From Leishmania mexicana MHOM/GT/2001/U1103 (lineage: Eukaryota; Euglenozoa; Kinetoplastea; Trypanosomatida; Trypanosomatidae), in NCBI RefSeq assembly GCF_000234665.1, contig NC_018336.1, positions 971,069-1,035,068 on the forward strand: 64,000 nt of DNA, given 5' to 3'. The position numbers were made by a program, and so were the translations under genes. Below the pieces are notes generated by a model. It worked only from the letters and a program-made list of their open reading frames with translations, was not told where the DNA came from and did no database searches. How positions within the stretch are numbered: the first letter of the stretch is position 1; each line of letters starts with the position of its first letter. Shown piece after piece: positions 1-11,700 of the stretch.

Positions 1-1362
1 CGCCCAAACGAGCCAGAGAATACGTCGAGGCCGAAGGCCCCAACCGCGACTGCCAATGGGGATTGCGCGAACTCCGCCCATTCCGAATATGTGGCGGCGA
101 AGGAGCGGCTGGAGGCGGCACGCGCAGCGCACAAGCAGCGCTTGCATGAGATCAAGGACGACAAGTCGCTAAAGATAAAATCCATGCCGTCTCTGGAGGA
201 GCTGCGTGACGAGCGCGTGCGTCTCTCGGAGCAGGTGCTCCATCACAAGGACGAGCAGGACTCTCTTGCCCTCGACATCGAAGGGCTGCAGGGCGCCGCG
301 GAGGTGTACCAACTGGCGGCCCGTGTGCAGCGCCTGGAGCACTTTGCCCAGCGTGCGTCCACGTACGTCGAGGAGACGCTGCCGAAAGAGATCGAGAGGA
401 CGCTGGAGGAGGACCGCCAGCAGTCCAATCAGGAGCTCTGCGCCTACATCCAGGAGCTTCAGACCAAGCGCGCGAACACGCTCAAGAGGGTTGTCGCCTC
501 GCAGGAAAGCATGGTCAAGAGGAATCGGCACCAAAGCGATGCCGCTGTGAGCGAGGAGGAGGACCCGATGGAGGCCAAGGCGGCGGCGCACACGCAGGAA
601 AATAAGGACGAGTGCGTCGTGCTGCATCAAAAGATCCGCAGGTTCTGCTCTATGAGGACGAAGCTGCAGAGCGACATCCTGAAGGAGAAGGGTGCCAGCA
701 AAAAGATGGAGGAGAGGATGTGCGCCTCCATCCGCACCGCGGAACTGACCAACACCCGCGATGCCCGCATATGTGGGGAGCTGAACAACCGCAACGCCGC
801 CGCCACGACGAACTCGCAGCTGCTTATGGACCAGCTCAACGTCGTTCACTACGGCATAGGCAACGCGCCGTCGACGAAGCAGCTGCTGGAGGACCGCAAG
901 GAGCGTGAGGCCTTGCTGGAACCCGTCGAGACGAATCCGCTGGACTATGGGCGCTTTGCATTCAATGGCTCCTTAGGCTCCCGGGGGTCGTACGCGAATT
1001 CGCTGAGCTCACACCCACGCGCCATGAGGCCACCGCTGGTGGCCTCGAAGCCGACGGCGTCGCAGCGCGCCCGCGATGACGCCTCGCGCTCCTCACGCGA
1101 GGAGTTTGCGCAGATGCTGCGCCGAAACAGCGAAGGTAACAGCTACCAACCATCTCGCTCCCAGTCGTTGTCGAGGCCACCGCTGGTGGCCTCGAAGCCG
1201 ACGGCGTCGCAGCAGAACCGTGAGGGCGCTCTTCGCGAGGAACGCGAGGAGGTTTTGGCGTCCCGTACTCCCGCGCGGAGCAACTCCATCTTCTCGGAGG
1301 GGCGACCGGCATCCCTTGCGGGCAGGTCTACCGCTTCGCATTGTAACCGTGATGGGCAGTAG
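1..1362 (+). CDS. Coiled-coil protein with C-terminal repeats (5' end cut by window)
   Basis: The frame is open from base 1 to the TAG at 1360-1362 with no convincing start inside, so the N-terminus lies outside the window (453 codons visible). Codons ~31-300 are charged, rich in Glu, Lys, Gln and Leu, and look like long helical coiled coil. The last ~115 codons are Ser/Arg-rich and carry a tandem repeat. RPPLVASKPTASQ occurs twice, 49 codons apart, followed by a degenerate third copy beginning RPASLAGRSTASH close to the stop. I recognise no enzymatic domain or family; a cytoskeletal or scaffold role is only an inference from composition. Opposite-strand frames across the region are shadows. 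Confidence 0.8.
   Translation, partial: RPNEPENTSRPKAPTATANGDCANSAHSEYVAAKERLEAARAAHKQRLHEIKDDKSLKIKSMPSLEELRDERVRLSEQVLHHKDEQDSLALDIEGLQGAAEVYQLAARVQRLEHFAQRASTYVEETLPKEIERTLEEDRQQSNQELCAYIQELQTKRANTLKRVVASQESMVKRNRHQSDAAVSEEEDPMEAKAAAHTQENKDECVVLHQKIRRFCSMRTKLQSDILKEKGASKKMEERMCASIRTAELTNTRDARICGELNNRNAAATTNSQLLMDQLNVVHYGIGNAPSTKQLLEDRKEREALLEPVETNPLDYGRFAFNGSLGSRGSYANSLSSHPRAMRPPLVASKPTASQRARDDASRSSREEFAQMLRRNSEGNSYQPSRSQSLSRPPLVASKPTASQQNREGALREEREEVLASRTPARSNSIFSEGRPASLAGRSTASHCNRDGQ
1026..1213 (+). repeat. 41-bp exact direct repeat inside the coding region
   Basis: Bases 1026-1066 and 1173-1213 are identical and lie 147 bp (49 codons) apart, so the reading frame is kept. They encode the RPPLVASKPTASQ units of the gene above. 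The nucleotide identity, not just protein identity, suggests a recent internal duplication or conversion. Confidence 0.8.
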
Positions 1363-3168
1363 AAGGAAGACGAAGAGAGAGGTGCGTGGCGGCGAGAGCA
1401 GCTACTGGCAATGAATGTGATACACAAGACGATGGTTGTCGCCGTTTCCAAGGACGGAAAGAGAGATGCCCACCACTGTCGGTAGCGGCACCACGAACTA
1501 AGGATGCGTCGCCAGTCGTGTAACCCCGTAGGAATGGTCACCCTGTGCGTGTCTCTCCGTCTCTCCTTTTCCTCGTCGTGTGTATGTGCATGTGTGTGTG
1601 TGTGTGTGTGTGTGTGTGGCTGTATGTTGCGGTGCGCCCATCGTCTCGCGCACCCCCCAAGCGTCGCTGTTCGCCCCGCCTCCTTTTCCTTTTCCTTTTC
1701 CTTTTTTTTTTCGCTTTTCAATTACGCTGTACCGTGAATGGAGTGTAGCCCCCCCCCCCCCCAGTCAAGGGAGATGGAGGGGGTGAGGGCGGAGGGTGAG
1801 AACGCGTTGAACTGATAGCTTTGGTCCACCCCCTCCCCGCGCACTAGGATGTGTCGTTGCACCGATGTGCGTCTTCTTCTCTTCCTGTCGAGAGGAAGGA
1901 TCGCATTGGCGGCTATTAGCGATACGGTGCACCCCCCCTCCTCCTCCCCTGTAGATAGACGCGCTGTCTCTCTCTCTCTATCTGTTTGCCCCCCCCCCCC
2001 CCCCTCCTCGGACACACGTAGACACACACGCACGCTCACGCACGCCACGTGGTTTGTCCGTCCTCTTTCATTCCTTCTCCATTTTTTTGTTTCTTTTTCT
2101 TTTTTTTCCGGTTTTCGTTTTTCCCGTCTCTCTGTCTCTGATCCACTGTACCCGGTGTTCGTGTCCTCCTGTCTTCCCACTCCTTTTGCTTGTTCCCGCT
2201 CGTGCTCGACAACGTTCCGAGGAACGTGTCCACAGGATGGGGCTCGCAGAGATCAGCGAGCAACACACGCACAGAATGGTGGCACAACACTCACCTCTCC
2301 ACATGGAAGGCTTGTGTGTGGTGTGTGTGTGTGTGTGGTGCGTGTGGTGTGTGCTTGTCTGCCTGACGGCAGAGTGGCAAAACACGCAAAGCAACCGCAC
2401 TCTTGGTGGTCACAGCGGGGAGGACGGCGGATGGACGGTGTGATAGGGATATCCCGTGAGCGCCTTTATCCGTCAGCGCCCCCTCTGTCTGCATGTGCTG
2501 GCGTCTGTGCATCTGTGTGTGTGTGTGCGCTTTCGTGTAATGCGTATCTGATACAACCCTTCGAAAAGAAAAGGGGTCGAGCCTCACAAAGCCGAATGCT
2601 TCTGCTTCCGTTCGAGTGAGGTGGAACTACACCGCTCGTGCGCCGCCGTTTTTCACTGCACAGACACACCCACACAGGCTAGGTGTCAAGACGCCCATCA
2701 AGGTGTCTACCAACCGACTGCCAAATCTCACTTGGCTGTTCTGCGCGGTTCGTTCGACTGGCAACACGTGCGGGGAGCGGCGCTTTGTCAGCTCCCAGGA
2801 CGGGTCGTGCAACCCTCTCTGTACTTTTTCCCCTCCTTGCGTGTTGTTGTCGCGGCACGGTCTATGCATCTGGCCCTCCCCCTCCCCCGTCTTTCATCCG
2901 TACCCGCGGCGTGCATTCATCTACTTGAGGCCCATGCGCGACAACCTTTCTTCTCTCGTCTCTTGCGAATAGATAAACGAACACGTGCACGAACCCACAG
3001 ACGGGGCCTCAACACAGCGGCCAAGCAGCGTGGGACGAACGTGTCTACACAGAGCCTTGCCCTGACAACGGTCCGGAGGCCCCACCGCGCGCGCTGCGCG
3101 GCTTCACTGTAGCTTTTCGTCTGCGCCGGTCACCGCGTTCTGTTCCTGCCTTCCTTTTTTTTGCTATC
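1363..3168. other. Intergenic spacer, low-complexity tracts
   Basis: No supportable gene. It holds a (TG)14 run at 1591-1618, a second TG-rich run near 2313-2338, poly-C runs at 1749-1762 and 1989-2004, and long T/C-rich stretches (2060-2115, 3145-3162). Open frames up to 256 codons here are strings of Pro, Ser, Cys and Val from these tracts. Confidence 0.7.
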
Positions 3169-6100
3169 ATGACTGCACTGGATGCTGCCGCTCACGATGC
3201 GGTGCCTTCGTTGGTGAAGTTGGCCGTCGCCGGGGCAACACCGTGGCCGACGGAGATATTTCTGCACTTCTCGTCTTTCAGGGATGCGTACAGCGCATGG
3301 CACGAACACGACGACTTCGTCCGCTGGCTGCAGTCGAGTGACTATGCGGTGGCGCTGCTTGCGGCTTCCAATTTGCGTCCTCTCCACTTCGCGGTGAGGG
3401 AGCGGGTAACAACGCCAAGGGCGCCCTCGCCCAACACCGCGGAAACAGCCGCCGTGCACCTGGTGCTGTGCGCACCGTGCTGCAACACTACTGTCGTTCT
3501 GTCGGAAGAGGAACGGCTAGCGCTGGCGAAGTTGACACGTATTCTTCCATTCCATGTGGGCCCGAACGGTGTAGCAACCCAGAACGAGCACTCTACCACG
3601 ACACTGGTGCATGCTACGCAGCTGGAGCGACATCATCGAATCATGGCTGGCTTACTGGCGCGCGCTCACCGAGAGGGCTGTGCCTGGCGCGACCGACATG
3701 CTACTGGCGAGCAGGGCGGCGCAGCAGACGAGGTCACGGCCTCATGTGCTCGCCAACTCCTGCTAGGGAGCCCGTCGCTGTGCATCATGGAGTCTGCGAC
3801 AGTTCGCGCCTTTTGTGCCGCGGTGATACTTTGCCCACCAGATGCGGAAGCGGCCACTAAGGCAACAGCTCGGACACGCTGCCTGCTTCCACGAGGAACC
3901 CCGCCCAGTGTGGTGCAGCAGTGTATGGAGGAAACGCTGGCCGTTCTGGACCCCGCCTCGTCTGGTGGCGACTGCGAAGCTGGCACTGCTGTGCCAAGAC
4001 TGCGGTACACGGGCAGCAACGTGAATGATCGTATTCTGCAGCTCTTTTTCGCCCCAAAGAAGCGCCCTCGGGCAGAGGCAAGCAACGGCGCCGCTTGCTC
4101 TGAGACTGGGGTGAACGGGGAGGTGGTGCTGCAGTACATGGCATTGCTGATGACACTCTACGGGTACACGGTGGCTGCTGCAGGTGACGTGCAGTCGGTG
4201 AGGGCAGCAAATTCAGACGGGGACGCGGTCGACTTGGAGCAGGCGGAGTGCGCCGCTCGCGCGGGAGCCTTCCGACCTTCTCGCTGGGGAGCACCGCCGT
4301 GGAGGTGCCCACCGACAATCCTATCCTCTGCAGACGAGGAGGAAGGGAACAGACGCGTCCACAAGGAGACATCGAGGCAGTCGCAGATGGTTTCTGCCGC
4401 AGACGCGATGATGCTTCTTGGATGGCATGTCCGGTGCCAGTTCTGCGCCCACAGCCCGGCTATTGTGGGCGTGCGCGAGACTGTCACGACAACCACAATC
4501 ACGACGACAAGGACAGCTGAGGCCTTGCGCACTGCGGCCTGCGCTTCTGGTCGCTCAGCGGCAGACGCGTCCCGCGACGAAAGGCGGAGTTTTGTTGACG
4601 AAGAGGTCGATCTGCTGCACCCGCAGCAACGGGTAGGGGATTCGGTGGAGTCCGGTAGTGGCGATGGCGGTGGCGGCAGTGGCAACGAAGACGTTCTGAG
4701 TGCCCTTGCGGAGGTGGAGGCAGTACTTCTCAGTGCCAACCGCAGTCGGCACTCCGGCGACGTCAAGGACGAGGCTGCCGCTGTTGCTGCTGCACTCGAG
4801 AACGCTTCAGCAGACCAGAGTGACGGGGCTGAGGACGATGATGATAAGCTTGAGGTGTGTGCGTCCTCACAGGCGTACAGGGAGGAGGACGCCACGGTGA
4901 GCGTTACGCCGTCCTCGTCTGTCGGCCGAGGCAGCGGAGACGGTCACAACGACGGCGAGGCGGGGGTGAACAGTGGGCTGGGCAGCGACATCGCCAGCAA
5001 TGAAGAGACGTCCGCCGAGGAGGATTCAAAGGTTGCTTCTTGTGGTGACGAGGAAGCACTCAGTGCGCAGAGCACACATATGCCCGGCGGTGTCGCACTC
5101 TCACCGGTGGAGGCGACTACACTTCTTGGCACCGCTGGTGCTGGCACCACCGCAGCGGCCTTTGCCTTCGCCCCAGCGACTGTAACGACCAAGATGGTAA
5201 CGAAGAGCGAGACGCGGTCTGTCACCACAATAACAATGACCTTCTCTCAGCGCTCAACACTGCAGAAGGATTCCCAGCAGCAGCAGCAGCAATGCAGCGG
5301 GATCTCCAACGGCGGCCACCACGGCAACTGCCCATGGCATAGACTGTTTCTGACCGACGCCATCGACGCAACGGCCCTCGCGGCACCGGAGCGCTTCATG
5401 GATTTCACATGGGTGGTCGGCGAAGATGGCGACATACTACAGGAAGAGAGGGCGGCGGACTTAAGTAACGCCGCGCCTCCGTCGGCGGTGACGTCTGGCG
5501 TGAGTGTCGACGGCGAGGAGCTGCTCGCTCCACATCAGCACCCCTTGCCGTCACAGGGTGAGAGCGATGTCTGCGAGGCCTCCGAAACGAGCTCAGATCG
5601 CACTCTTCTCGTCTTACGCTTTTTGCTTCCTGAAGTGGAGCGCCTCATCACGACGTGGCGGCTCAGCGAGGAGTGGGAGCGTACGCGACCCGGCGAGTAC
5701 CTGCGCCACCCCCTATGGCGCACATGGCTATCGTCGCAGACGCTGCACCCGGTGCGTACAGAGAGCGCTGACGGCATGATGGAGCAGTACTTGCGCACCC
5801 TCGAGCGTCAGCTAATGCCGTCGCAGAGCAGGGCAGAGGAGACAGGCGCGTGCGAAAGGAGCTCCGCCGTAGCGGCCGGCGGCAGGGGCCGTGGCAGCAG
5901 CGTGGCCAACAAAGCAGTAGCGAAGACGATGGGGACCGCGAAGTGGGAAGCGCTAGGGACGTTGGAGGAGCTTGGGGTCACGATTGGTGCCCCTCTCTAC
6001 AACGTCAAGGCCACTTCATTCAACCGAACTGTGGAGGGTGCCCTGCAGTTGGCTACTCGCTCGCTGCACCGCTGCTTCGTAAATGACCAAGCAGCTGCTG

Positions 6101-8046
6101 AGGCAGGCGGAAGATCGAACTCCGGTGAAGCGCGCACGTTACTGCGTGAGGGACTTCGATCGTTGTTGCGGGTTTCGGGCACCTCTACAGCCCAACGTGT
6201 CGCTGGCAGCAGCGGGGCGGCACTAAAAGTTGCCTTTTCCTCGGCGGACAACGAGGAGTCGCGAGGAAAGGAGGCTGCTGCGGCAGCGCGGGCCTTCTTG
6301 AAAACGATGGAGGCGCGCTACGCAGACAACGTCGTTCGTGAAGGCAGCTGTAATGCATCACGGCTTCGACTCGCGCTGCAGCGCGAAGCCATCCCTCACG
6401 GTTTGCACGAATTCACGACCTCCATCTACCCAACGTTGCAGCCTCGAGTCGGCGACTGCTCCATCTCTGCTGCTGATCCAGTTTACGTTGTGAACACCGC
6501 CTCTGGCAGCACCAACGCCGCGCCATCCCATACCCCCAGCGATGTTGACCGCTCTCGTGTGATGCAGTACCTGCAAGGCATGCACCACACCGCGCAGGAG
6601 GAGCAGCTGCAGCTGCAGCACGAAAAGGAGAGACGGGAGGAGGCACAGCGACTTGCGGATGCAAAGGCAGCGGCGGTAATATCCTCCGCCGCAGCCGCTG
6701 CGACACCTTCCGCAACGGAGGCTCGCGCTCCGGCTACACAGATGAGTGCGAACAAAGGTCCTGCAAAGCAGCGGCAGCGGCAGCAGCAGTCTCATGGCAG
6801 CAGAGACCTGCATTCCTCGGCGAACCAGTCATCGTTGCCAAGCCAAAAGAAGCATCTATCAACGCACCAGGCGCCGGCACCGAGTCAAGGCAATTCAATG
6901 GTGCAAGCGCCCCACTCGACACCCGCGTCAAGAAGCTCGGCCGTCTTTCAGGGGGCCGTGCTCCACAGCGGCGGTCCTCCGATGCAGCAGATCGGGTATG
7001 AAAATCCGCTGTGGGGCTCTCCACAGCCCTTTTCACACGGCACCTCAGGAGTGTCTCCACCGCTGCAGTCGACACCGGTGCACCACCCCACTCACGGTAT
7101 GGTGGACAAGAGCGCTGTGCCTGTTATCTGTGCACCCTTTAAAGGCCAGAGGGGCGACAGTGGGCTGTTCAACCCGTCAGCCGACAGCAGCTTGTTTCCT
7201 GCGCCGAATGGGGCCCCGGTCGGTGGTCAAGAGCCAATTTTCCGCGACAGCAGCCTCGGCGGGGCAGCGCTCACTGGGTCTGGCCTTGTGAGCGATGGCG
7301 GACCCCTCTTCACAGCTCTTCACCCCTTTGGGTGGTTGCCTTTTCCATCAGGCCCCTCAGAGGGGGATGACCCGGGTGTTTTGGAGACAAGCGTGTACGC
7401 CCGCCCATCTTCGGGCGCCCTGCCGCGCGGCCGTGCCAGTGGCCCTCCTCCATGTTCCGGCGACTCGGTTTTGGGCAACCTAAACACGAGCAACCTCAGC
7501 AGCGGCAGCGGTGGCCCTGCAGAAGATGTGCGTCTCTCGAATTGGAGCAGCAGCTCGATGTCGCAGGGGCCAGCGACCGGTGGTGGTGGTGGTGGTGCAG
7601 TTCTTGGTCAAATTACATCTCCTGTCCTTCGGCGAGATAGCACCGGTGGTAGCAGCCGTAATGTCGCCGGATCCTCGGTGCCGAGTGTGTTCGGCACTTC
7701 AGCGTCGTCGTCCTTCACTGCACCAAAGGCGTTCACGCCGGGCGCGCAGCCTTTACCGGTGTCACGCGGCGGCGCTGCCAACCGCAGCCGTGGTAGCGGT
7801 GGTGGGCGACAGAACATGCAGCTGCCGGCATCGCACAACCAGCCGGCCCCGAGAGTGAAAGCTGGTTCCTCTGTCCTTGGAGGTGGCGGCGCGAATGCGC
7901 ACACACCACCAGCTCGTGGCGGCGGCGGCGGCGGTGCCGGAGGACGCAGCGGGCAAGGCCGAAATCGTGGTGGCGGTGGCCAAAGGCGCGGTGGTGGCGG
8001 CCGTGTTGGTGGCGGTGGCGGTACCGGTTTTCGTCGAGGTGGCTGA
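3169..8046 (+). CDS. Large C3HC/NIPA-like zinc-finger protein with Gly/Arg-rich tail
   Basis: A 1,625-residue protein starting at the ATG at 3169, just after a T-rich tract. Around residues 416-424, GWHVRCQFC resembles the GW...CxxC half of a C3HC (NIPA/ZC3HC1/Rsm1) zinc finger. HHGNCPW around residues 717-722 resembles the H-x3-C-x-W half. Between them lie ~300 residues of acidic, Ser/Ala/Gly-rich low complexity, including a short poly-Gln run. Residues ~1142-1170 form a short charged coiled coil. The last ~70 residues are Gly-rich with RG/RGG-like units, typical of RNA-binding or arginine-methylated tails. In other eukaryotes C3HC proteins act at the nuclear basket or in mRNA export; a similar role here is inference. 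The gene itself is clear; the family call is moderate to weak because GW-to-CxxC spacing is short. Confidence 0.8.
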   Translation: MTALDAAAHDAVPSLVKLAVAGATPWPTEIFLHFSSFRDAYSAWHEHDDFVRWLQSSDYAVALLAASNLRPLHFAVRERVTTPRAPSPNTAETAAVHLVLCAPCCNTTVVLSEEERLALAKLTRILPFHVGPNGVATQNEHSTTTLVHATQLERHHRIMAGLLARAHREGCAWRDRHATGEQGGAADEVTASCARQLLLGSPSLCIMESATVRAFCAAVILCPPDAEAATKATARTRCLLPRGTPPSVVQQCMEETLAVLDPASSGGDCEAGTAVPRLRYTGSNVNDRILQLFFAPKKRPRAEASNGAACSETGVNGEVVLQYMALLMTLYGYTVAAAGDVQSVRAANSDGDAVDLEQAECAARAGAFRPSRWGAPPWRCPPTILSSADEEEGNRRVHKETSRQSQMVSAADAMMLLGWHVRCQFCAHSPAIVGVRETVTTTTITTTRTAEALRTAACASGRSAADASRDERRSFVDEEVDLLHPQQRVGDSVESGSGDGGGGSGNEDVLSALAEVEAVLLSANRSRHSGDVKDEAAAVAAALENASADQSDGAEDDDDKLEVCASSQAYREEDATVSVTPSSSVGRGSGDGHNDGEAGVNSGLGSDIASNEETSAEEDSKVASCGDEEALSAQSTHMPGGVALSPVEATTLLGTAGAGTTAAAFAFAPATVTTKMVTKSETRSVTTITMTFSQRSTLQKDSQQQQQQCSGISNGGHHGNCPWHRLFLTDAIDATALAAPERFMDFTWVVGEDGDILQEERAADLSNAAPPSAVTSGVSVDGEELLAPHQHPLPSQGESDVCEASETSSDRTLLVLRFLLPEVERLITTWRLSEEWERTRPGEYLRHPLWRTWLSSQTLHPVRTESADGMMEQYLRTLERQLMPSQSRAEETGACERSSAVAAGGRGRGSSVANKAVAKTMGTAKWEALGTLEELGVTIGAPLYNVKATSFNRTVEGALQLATRSLHRCFVNDQAAAEAGGRSNSGEARTLLREGLRSLLRVSGTSTAQRVAGSSGAALKVAFSSADNEESRGKEAAAAARAFLKTMEARYADNVVREGSCNASRLRLALQREAIPHGLHEFTTSIYPTLQPRVGDCSISAADPVYVVNTASGSTNAAPSHTPSDVDRSRVMQYLQGMHHTAQEEQLQLQHEKERREEAQRLADAKAAAVISSAAAAATPSATEARAPATQMSANKGPAKQRQRQQQSHGSRDLHSSANQSSLPSQKKHLSTHQAPAPSQGNSMVQAPHSTPASRSSAVFQGAVLHSGGPPMQQIGYENPLWGSPQPFSHGTSGVSPPLQSTPVHHPTHGMVDKSAVPVICAPFKGQRGDSGLFNPSADSSLFPAPNGAPVGGQEPIFRDSSLGGAALTGSGLVSDGGPLFTALHPFGWLPFPSGPSEGDDPGVLETSVYARPSSGALPRGRASGPPPCSGDSVLGNLNTSNLSSGSGGPAEDVRLSNWSSSSMSQGPATGGGGGGAVLGQITSPVLRRDSTGGSSRNVAGSSVPSVFGTSASSSFTAPKAFTPGAQPLPVSRGGAANRSRGSGGGRQNMQLPASHNQPAPRVKAGSSVLGGGGANAHTPPARGGGGGGAGGRSGQGRNRGGGGQRRGGGGRVGGGGGTGFRRGG

Positions 8047-8741
8047 AGACGTGTTTATTCCCTCAAGCCTTCAAAAGGCCGAGGAGGGGGCTCTCTGTCA
8101 CCTCTATCTGCATGCGTGTAATGGATGACTCCCGCACGAGTGCCCGTATACTCAGTCGTACTCACGCACGGGCACATGCGTGCCTGCATGGGTACGCAGG
8201 AAGCCACTAACATAGCGGCAAATCCTGCCTGTGGGTGGCGATGGCAGCAACCCATTGACGTGGCGTGATGTATGCACACTAACGCTACCTTCATACAAAC
8301 GTCTTTCTGTGTATGACGCCTACGGTTACGCGCGCAACTGACGTCCGCAGTGTGACTGCGGCGGCATGTCTTCCCGTGCAGGCGTGCTCACTTTCTCAGA
8401 GGTTTCTTCCTGATGCTGCTGCCTCGGCGACCCACATTTGCCTTTGCTACGTGCGCCCTTCTGTCGGTCTCCACTTCTTCCGATAAACGCCTCCTGCTTC
8501 TCCTAATCACGCACGCTGCTTCCTTGCTGTGCCCTCCCACGCGCTCCTTCTCATCATACGTGGCCACCAGCAAGCTGGTGGGCACCACTCCATCCCTTAA
8601 GTGTTTACACCTAGACAACTAGTCAACCATTCCCCATCCCCTACGGTCCGTCTTCTCACTCCACAGCACCCCCTCATCCTCTGCAAGCACAACGTTCGTT
8701 GAAGCTGGAGCACGTGAACGTAACGAGAACCCAAAGAGACC
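8047..8741. other. Intergenic spacer with probable trans-splice acceptor
   Basis: No gene seen. Pyrimidine-rich sequence at 8640-8664 ends in an AG at 8665-8666, which would give the next gene a 5'UTR of about 75 nt. Confidence 0.5.
8665..8666 (+). promoter_or_regulatory. Predicted trans-splice acceptor AG
   Basis: AG after a C/T-rich stretch, about 75 nt before the ATG at 8742. Confidence 0.4.
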
Positions 8742-11700
8742 ATGTCGCTTGTCCCGCACACGCAAGAGCTGCAGCGGGAGGTGGAGGCGTTGCAGCAGCT
8801 GCGCCGCTCACTGCATGACTCCTACATCGTTGACGACAAGGCGGGCCATCGCCCCGTGAAGAACGTGAGAAAGCCTCTGGCGTCCATTGATAAGCGCCGC
8901 ACTGTGGACGCGCCAACGTTGAACGTGCTCAAGTCCCCCAACTACCCCTTCACCCTTTGCGAGGAGGCGCCGCCGTCGTACGTGCCACCGCCGGTGCCGT
9001 ATGACGTCGAGGGCGAAATCGACTCTCTGAAGCAGCGTGTGCTGCAGGTGCAGGCGGACTTCCAGAGCTACCAGAAGCGGCACAGCCGCGGCGGTGAGCC
9101 ACTGTCGGCCTCGCAAGTGCTTGACTTCTTTAGCCAAAACAAGGCCTATGCCGAGATTGCGTGGGAGGTGTCGTCGCTGCAGTGGTTCTACCGCTGGGTT
9201 CTCTCGCACTCGATCAGTCACCTTTGGAACTGCAAGGAGCAGCTCGAGTACGTTCTCACCGCCCACGACAAAAGCCTACCGCAGACGGTGGAGGAGATGG
9301 ACGCGTGCCTGCTAGCGTGTCCCTTTGCCGTCGCCGTCTCGATTCTTGACAGCGACCGACAGGCGGTCGTGGCGCAGGAGCGTCGCCGTTTGCGTTCCGT
9401 TAGCCGCATTTACCGTGAAAACGTGCCGTCGATTGCGGTGACGGCAGCCACGAGCTGCTACCTCACTCCGGAGGAGAAGTACATGTACCAAGAGTTCTTC
9501 AACCAGTCGGAGCACATGATTCTGCTGCTCAACCACACCTTGTTGCTCAACGATGCCAACAGCGCATCCACTGCGGCGCTAAAGTCTCGCACAGAGAGCG
9601 CGGGGAGGGGCCTGCTGCTCAACTCGCAGAGCCGAGCACACGGCTACATCCAGGATAGCGATGCGCTTTCCTTGCCGATCGAGCCCACCATTGGTGTGAT
9701 GGACACTGCCAGTCTTACCAAGGAGACTCTCCATGCCGTAGCCGCCGAGCAGGAAATGATAACAGCTCTGATGAAGGCGATCCGCGAGCGTCAGCAGCGT
9801 GGCGAGTGTTTTGAGGTGTCAGCGGCCGAGGGCGAGCGTACCCGCGCGGCTCAGGTCGCCGTCTACGGCTGCGTGCTGAGCGATATGAGCCTCATGTCGC
9901 ACCAGATGACCCTCACTGTCGAGTTCATGGAGCACTACGAGTCGTGGCTAAAGCTGCACGGGTACAACTCTCACGATCAGTTGATGACGGCGCTGTCGAA
10001 GCGCAGTGGTGGCACGGCGTGGCCAACACTTAGCATTCACGGCGAACGCGGGGCCGCGGACGGGCACGACCATTTTGTGCCGCCGACAGAGTCCATGAAG
10101 CGCTACTACCGCCCACGAGAGAAGGCGGCAAGGGAGGCTGTAGATGCTAAGGGCAAAACCCCCGCCAGCGAGACGTACAAACCTGTTGGCCGCAGTGGCA
10201 TGGCTCCTTCAGGGGGTGACTCTGGGAGCAGTGCCGCCTCCTTCCCATCTGTACCCGCCGCGGCGGCCCCTGCGAAGGCCGCGGCGGCGGCGAACGCTGT
10301 GAATGAGCACATGGTTGTCTCTCCAGCGTCCAGGACGGTCTCCGAGTGGCAGGAGACGGACAGCGAGATGGCGAACGCCTTTTACGCTCTTCTCATCCAC
10401 GCCAACGAGGCGGTGCGCAAGAGCCGTGGGGCCGTTGCCGCGAAGGACGACGCCGTCGAACGCACCTGGCTGACCGCGTGCCTGCGCTACGCAGTCATCA
10501 AGATGCTTCGCCGTGATTGGGGCGCCGCGGACGTGGCCAAGGGTATGCTCGCCGTAGAAGAGGCCCTGCTCGCCGTGGTGGGCCGCAAGGGTGCTTTTTC
10601 TTGCATGCAGTCCACAGCCGCGGCACTCTGCGTCGTGGTGAAGGAGGTGGCGCGGCTGTGCGTTGCCCGAAGCTCGCCGCCCTCCCTCATTGCCGAGGTG
10701 CCTGTTGCGGTGCACATACCGGACGAGGTGGACAACTACGCTAAGGTGGTGGCCGACGTGACGAACCCGGTGGAACAGCAGCGGTGGGGCTCCTTCGTGG
10801 ACGCCGTCTGGTTCCAGGCGGACCCCTCGTCAGCCTCGTGCGGCGGTCTCGTGTTTCAGCCGATGTCGGCGGACGGTGAGTTGACGGGCCCGATACCGTG
10901 CAACAAACAGAGCGCCGTACATTTTCTGTACATTGAGGCCATTTGCATGCCGCCTAGTGCCGTGCCCAGTGGTGTGGTCTCCGTGGCGTTGCGCTATCGA
11001 ATACCTCGCATGTCACCGACTGCGGACACGAGTCGGCGTGTGGCACCGACTCTGGCCGCCGTGTCTGACGCACAGCCGTCGAGCAGAGGCGGTCTCTCTC
11101 GTTACCACCTCGCGCGTCGTGTGTTGATGGCGCTGTTTGAAATAGAGGCGAAGGGCCTTCTTCCCTGTTTCGCGTGCCGCGTTTCGGAGGTGGGCGTTGT
11201 GCCTCTTGTTCAGATGGTGTACATCGCTTTTGATGACGGAAACACGAGCTCTGTGGTGGACAAGGACCATGCGCCGCACCTGTGCATGCTGCCACCTGCG
11301 GCAATGGAGCTGAAGCGGATGGACGCTCGAGTAGGGGCGGCGCGAGTACCAACGTCCCCAGCAGACGCGCTGTACGCCGCCTACGCCGAGCCGGTCAACT
11401 TTAGCTCAATTGGACTTCTTGTAGGCGCTGTTTTAGAGGACATGGCTTCTCGCGCGCCAACTCTGCACGATCTTTACATGACCGCCGCCACGGTTTTGGA
11501 GCAGGCGACCTTCGACGTCAAGAGTGGCGCAACACCCAAGGCGTTCGCGAATGCCAGCACGCACCCGACTCCTATGGCGTGTGCGCCAACGAAAAAGCGC
11601 GCCATGAGTATCCAGCGTGAGACAGTCATAAACCGCAATTCTTCCTCGATTGGGCGCTTCATTTCGCCGCTGCTGCGTCACATAGATGACAGGATTTCTT

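Noticed and set aside
1849..2619. Open frame of 256 codons on +
   Set aside because: Made of Pro, Ser, Thr-His and Cys-Val runs produced by poly-C, CA and TG tracts; no protein-like core.
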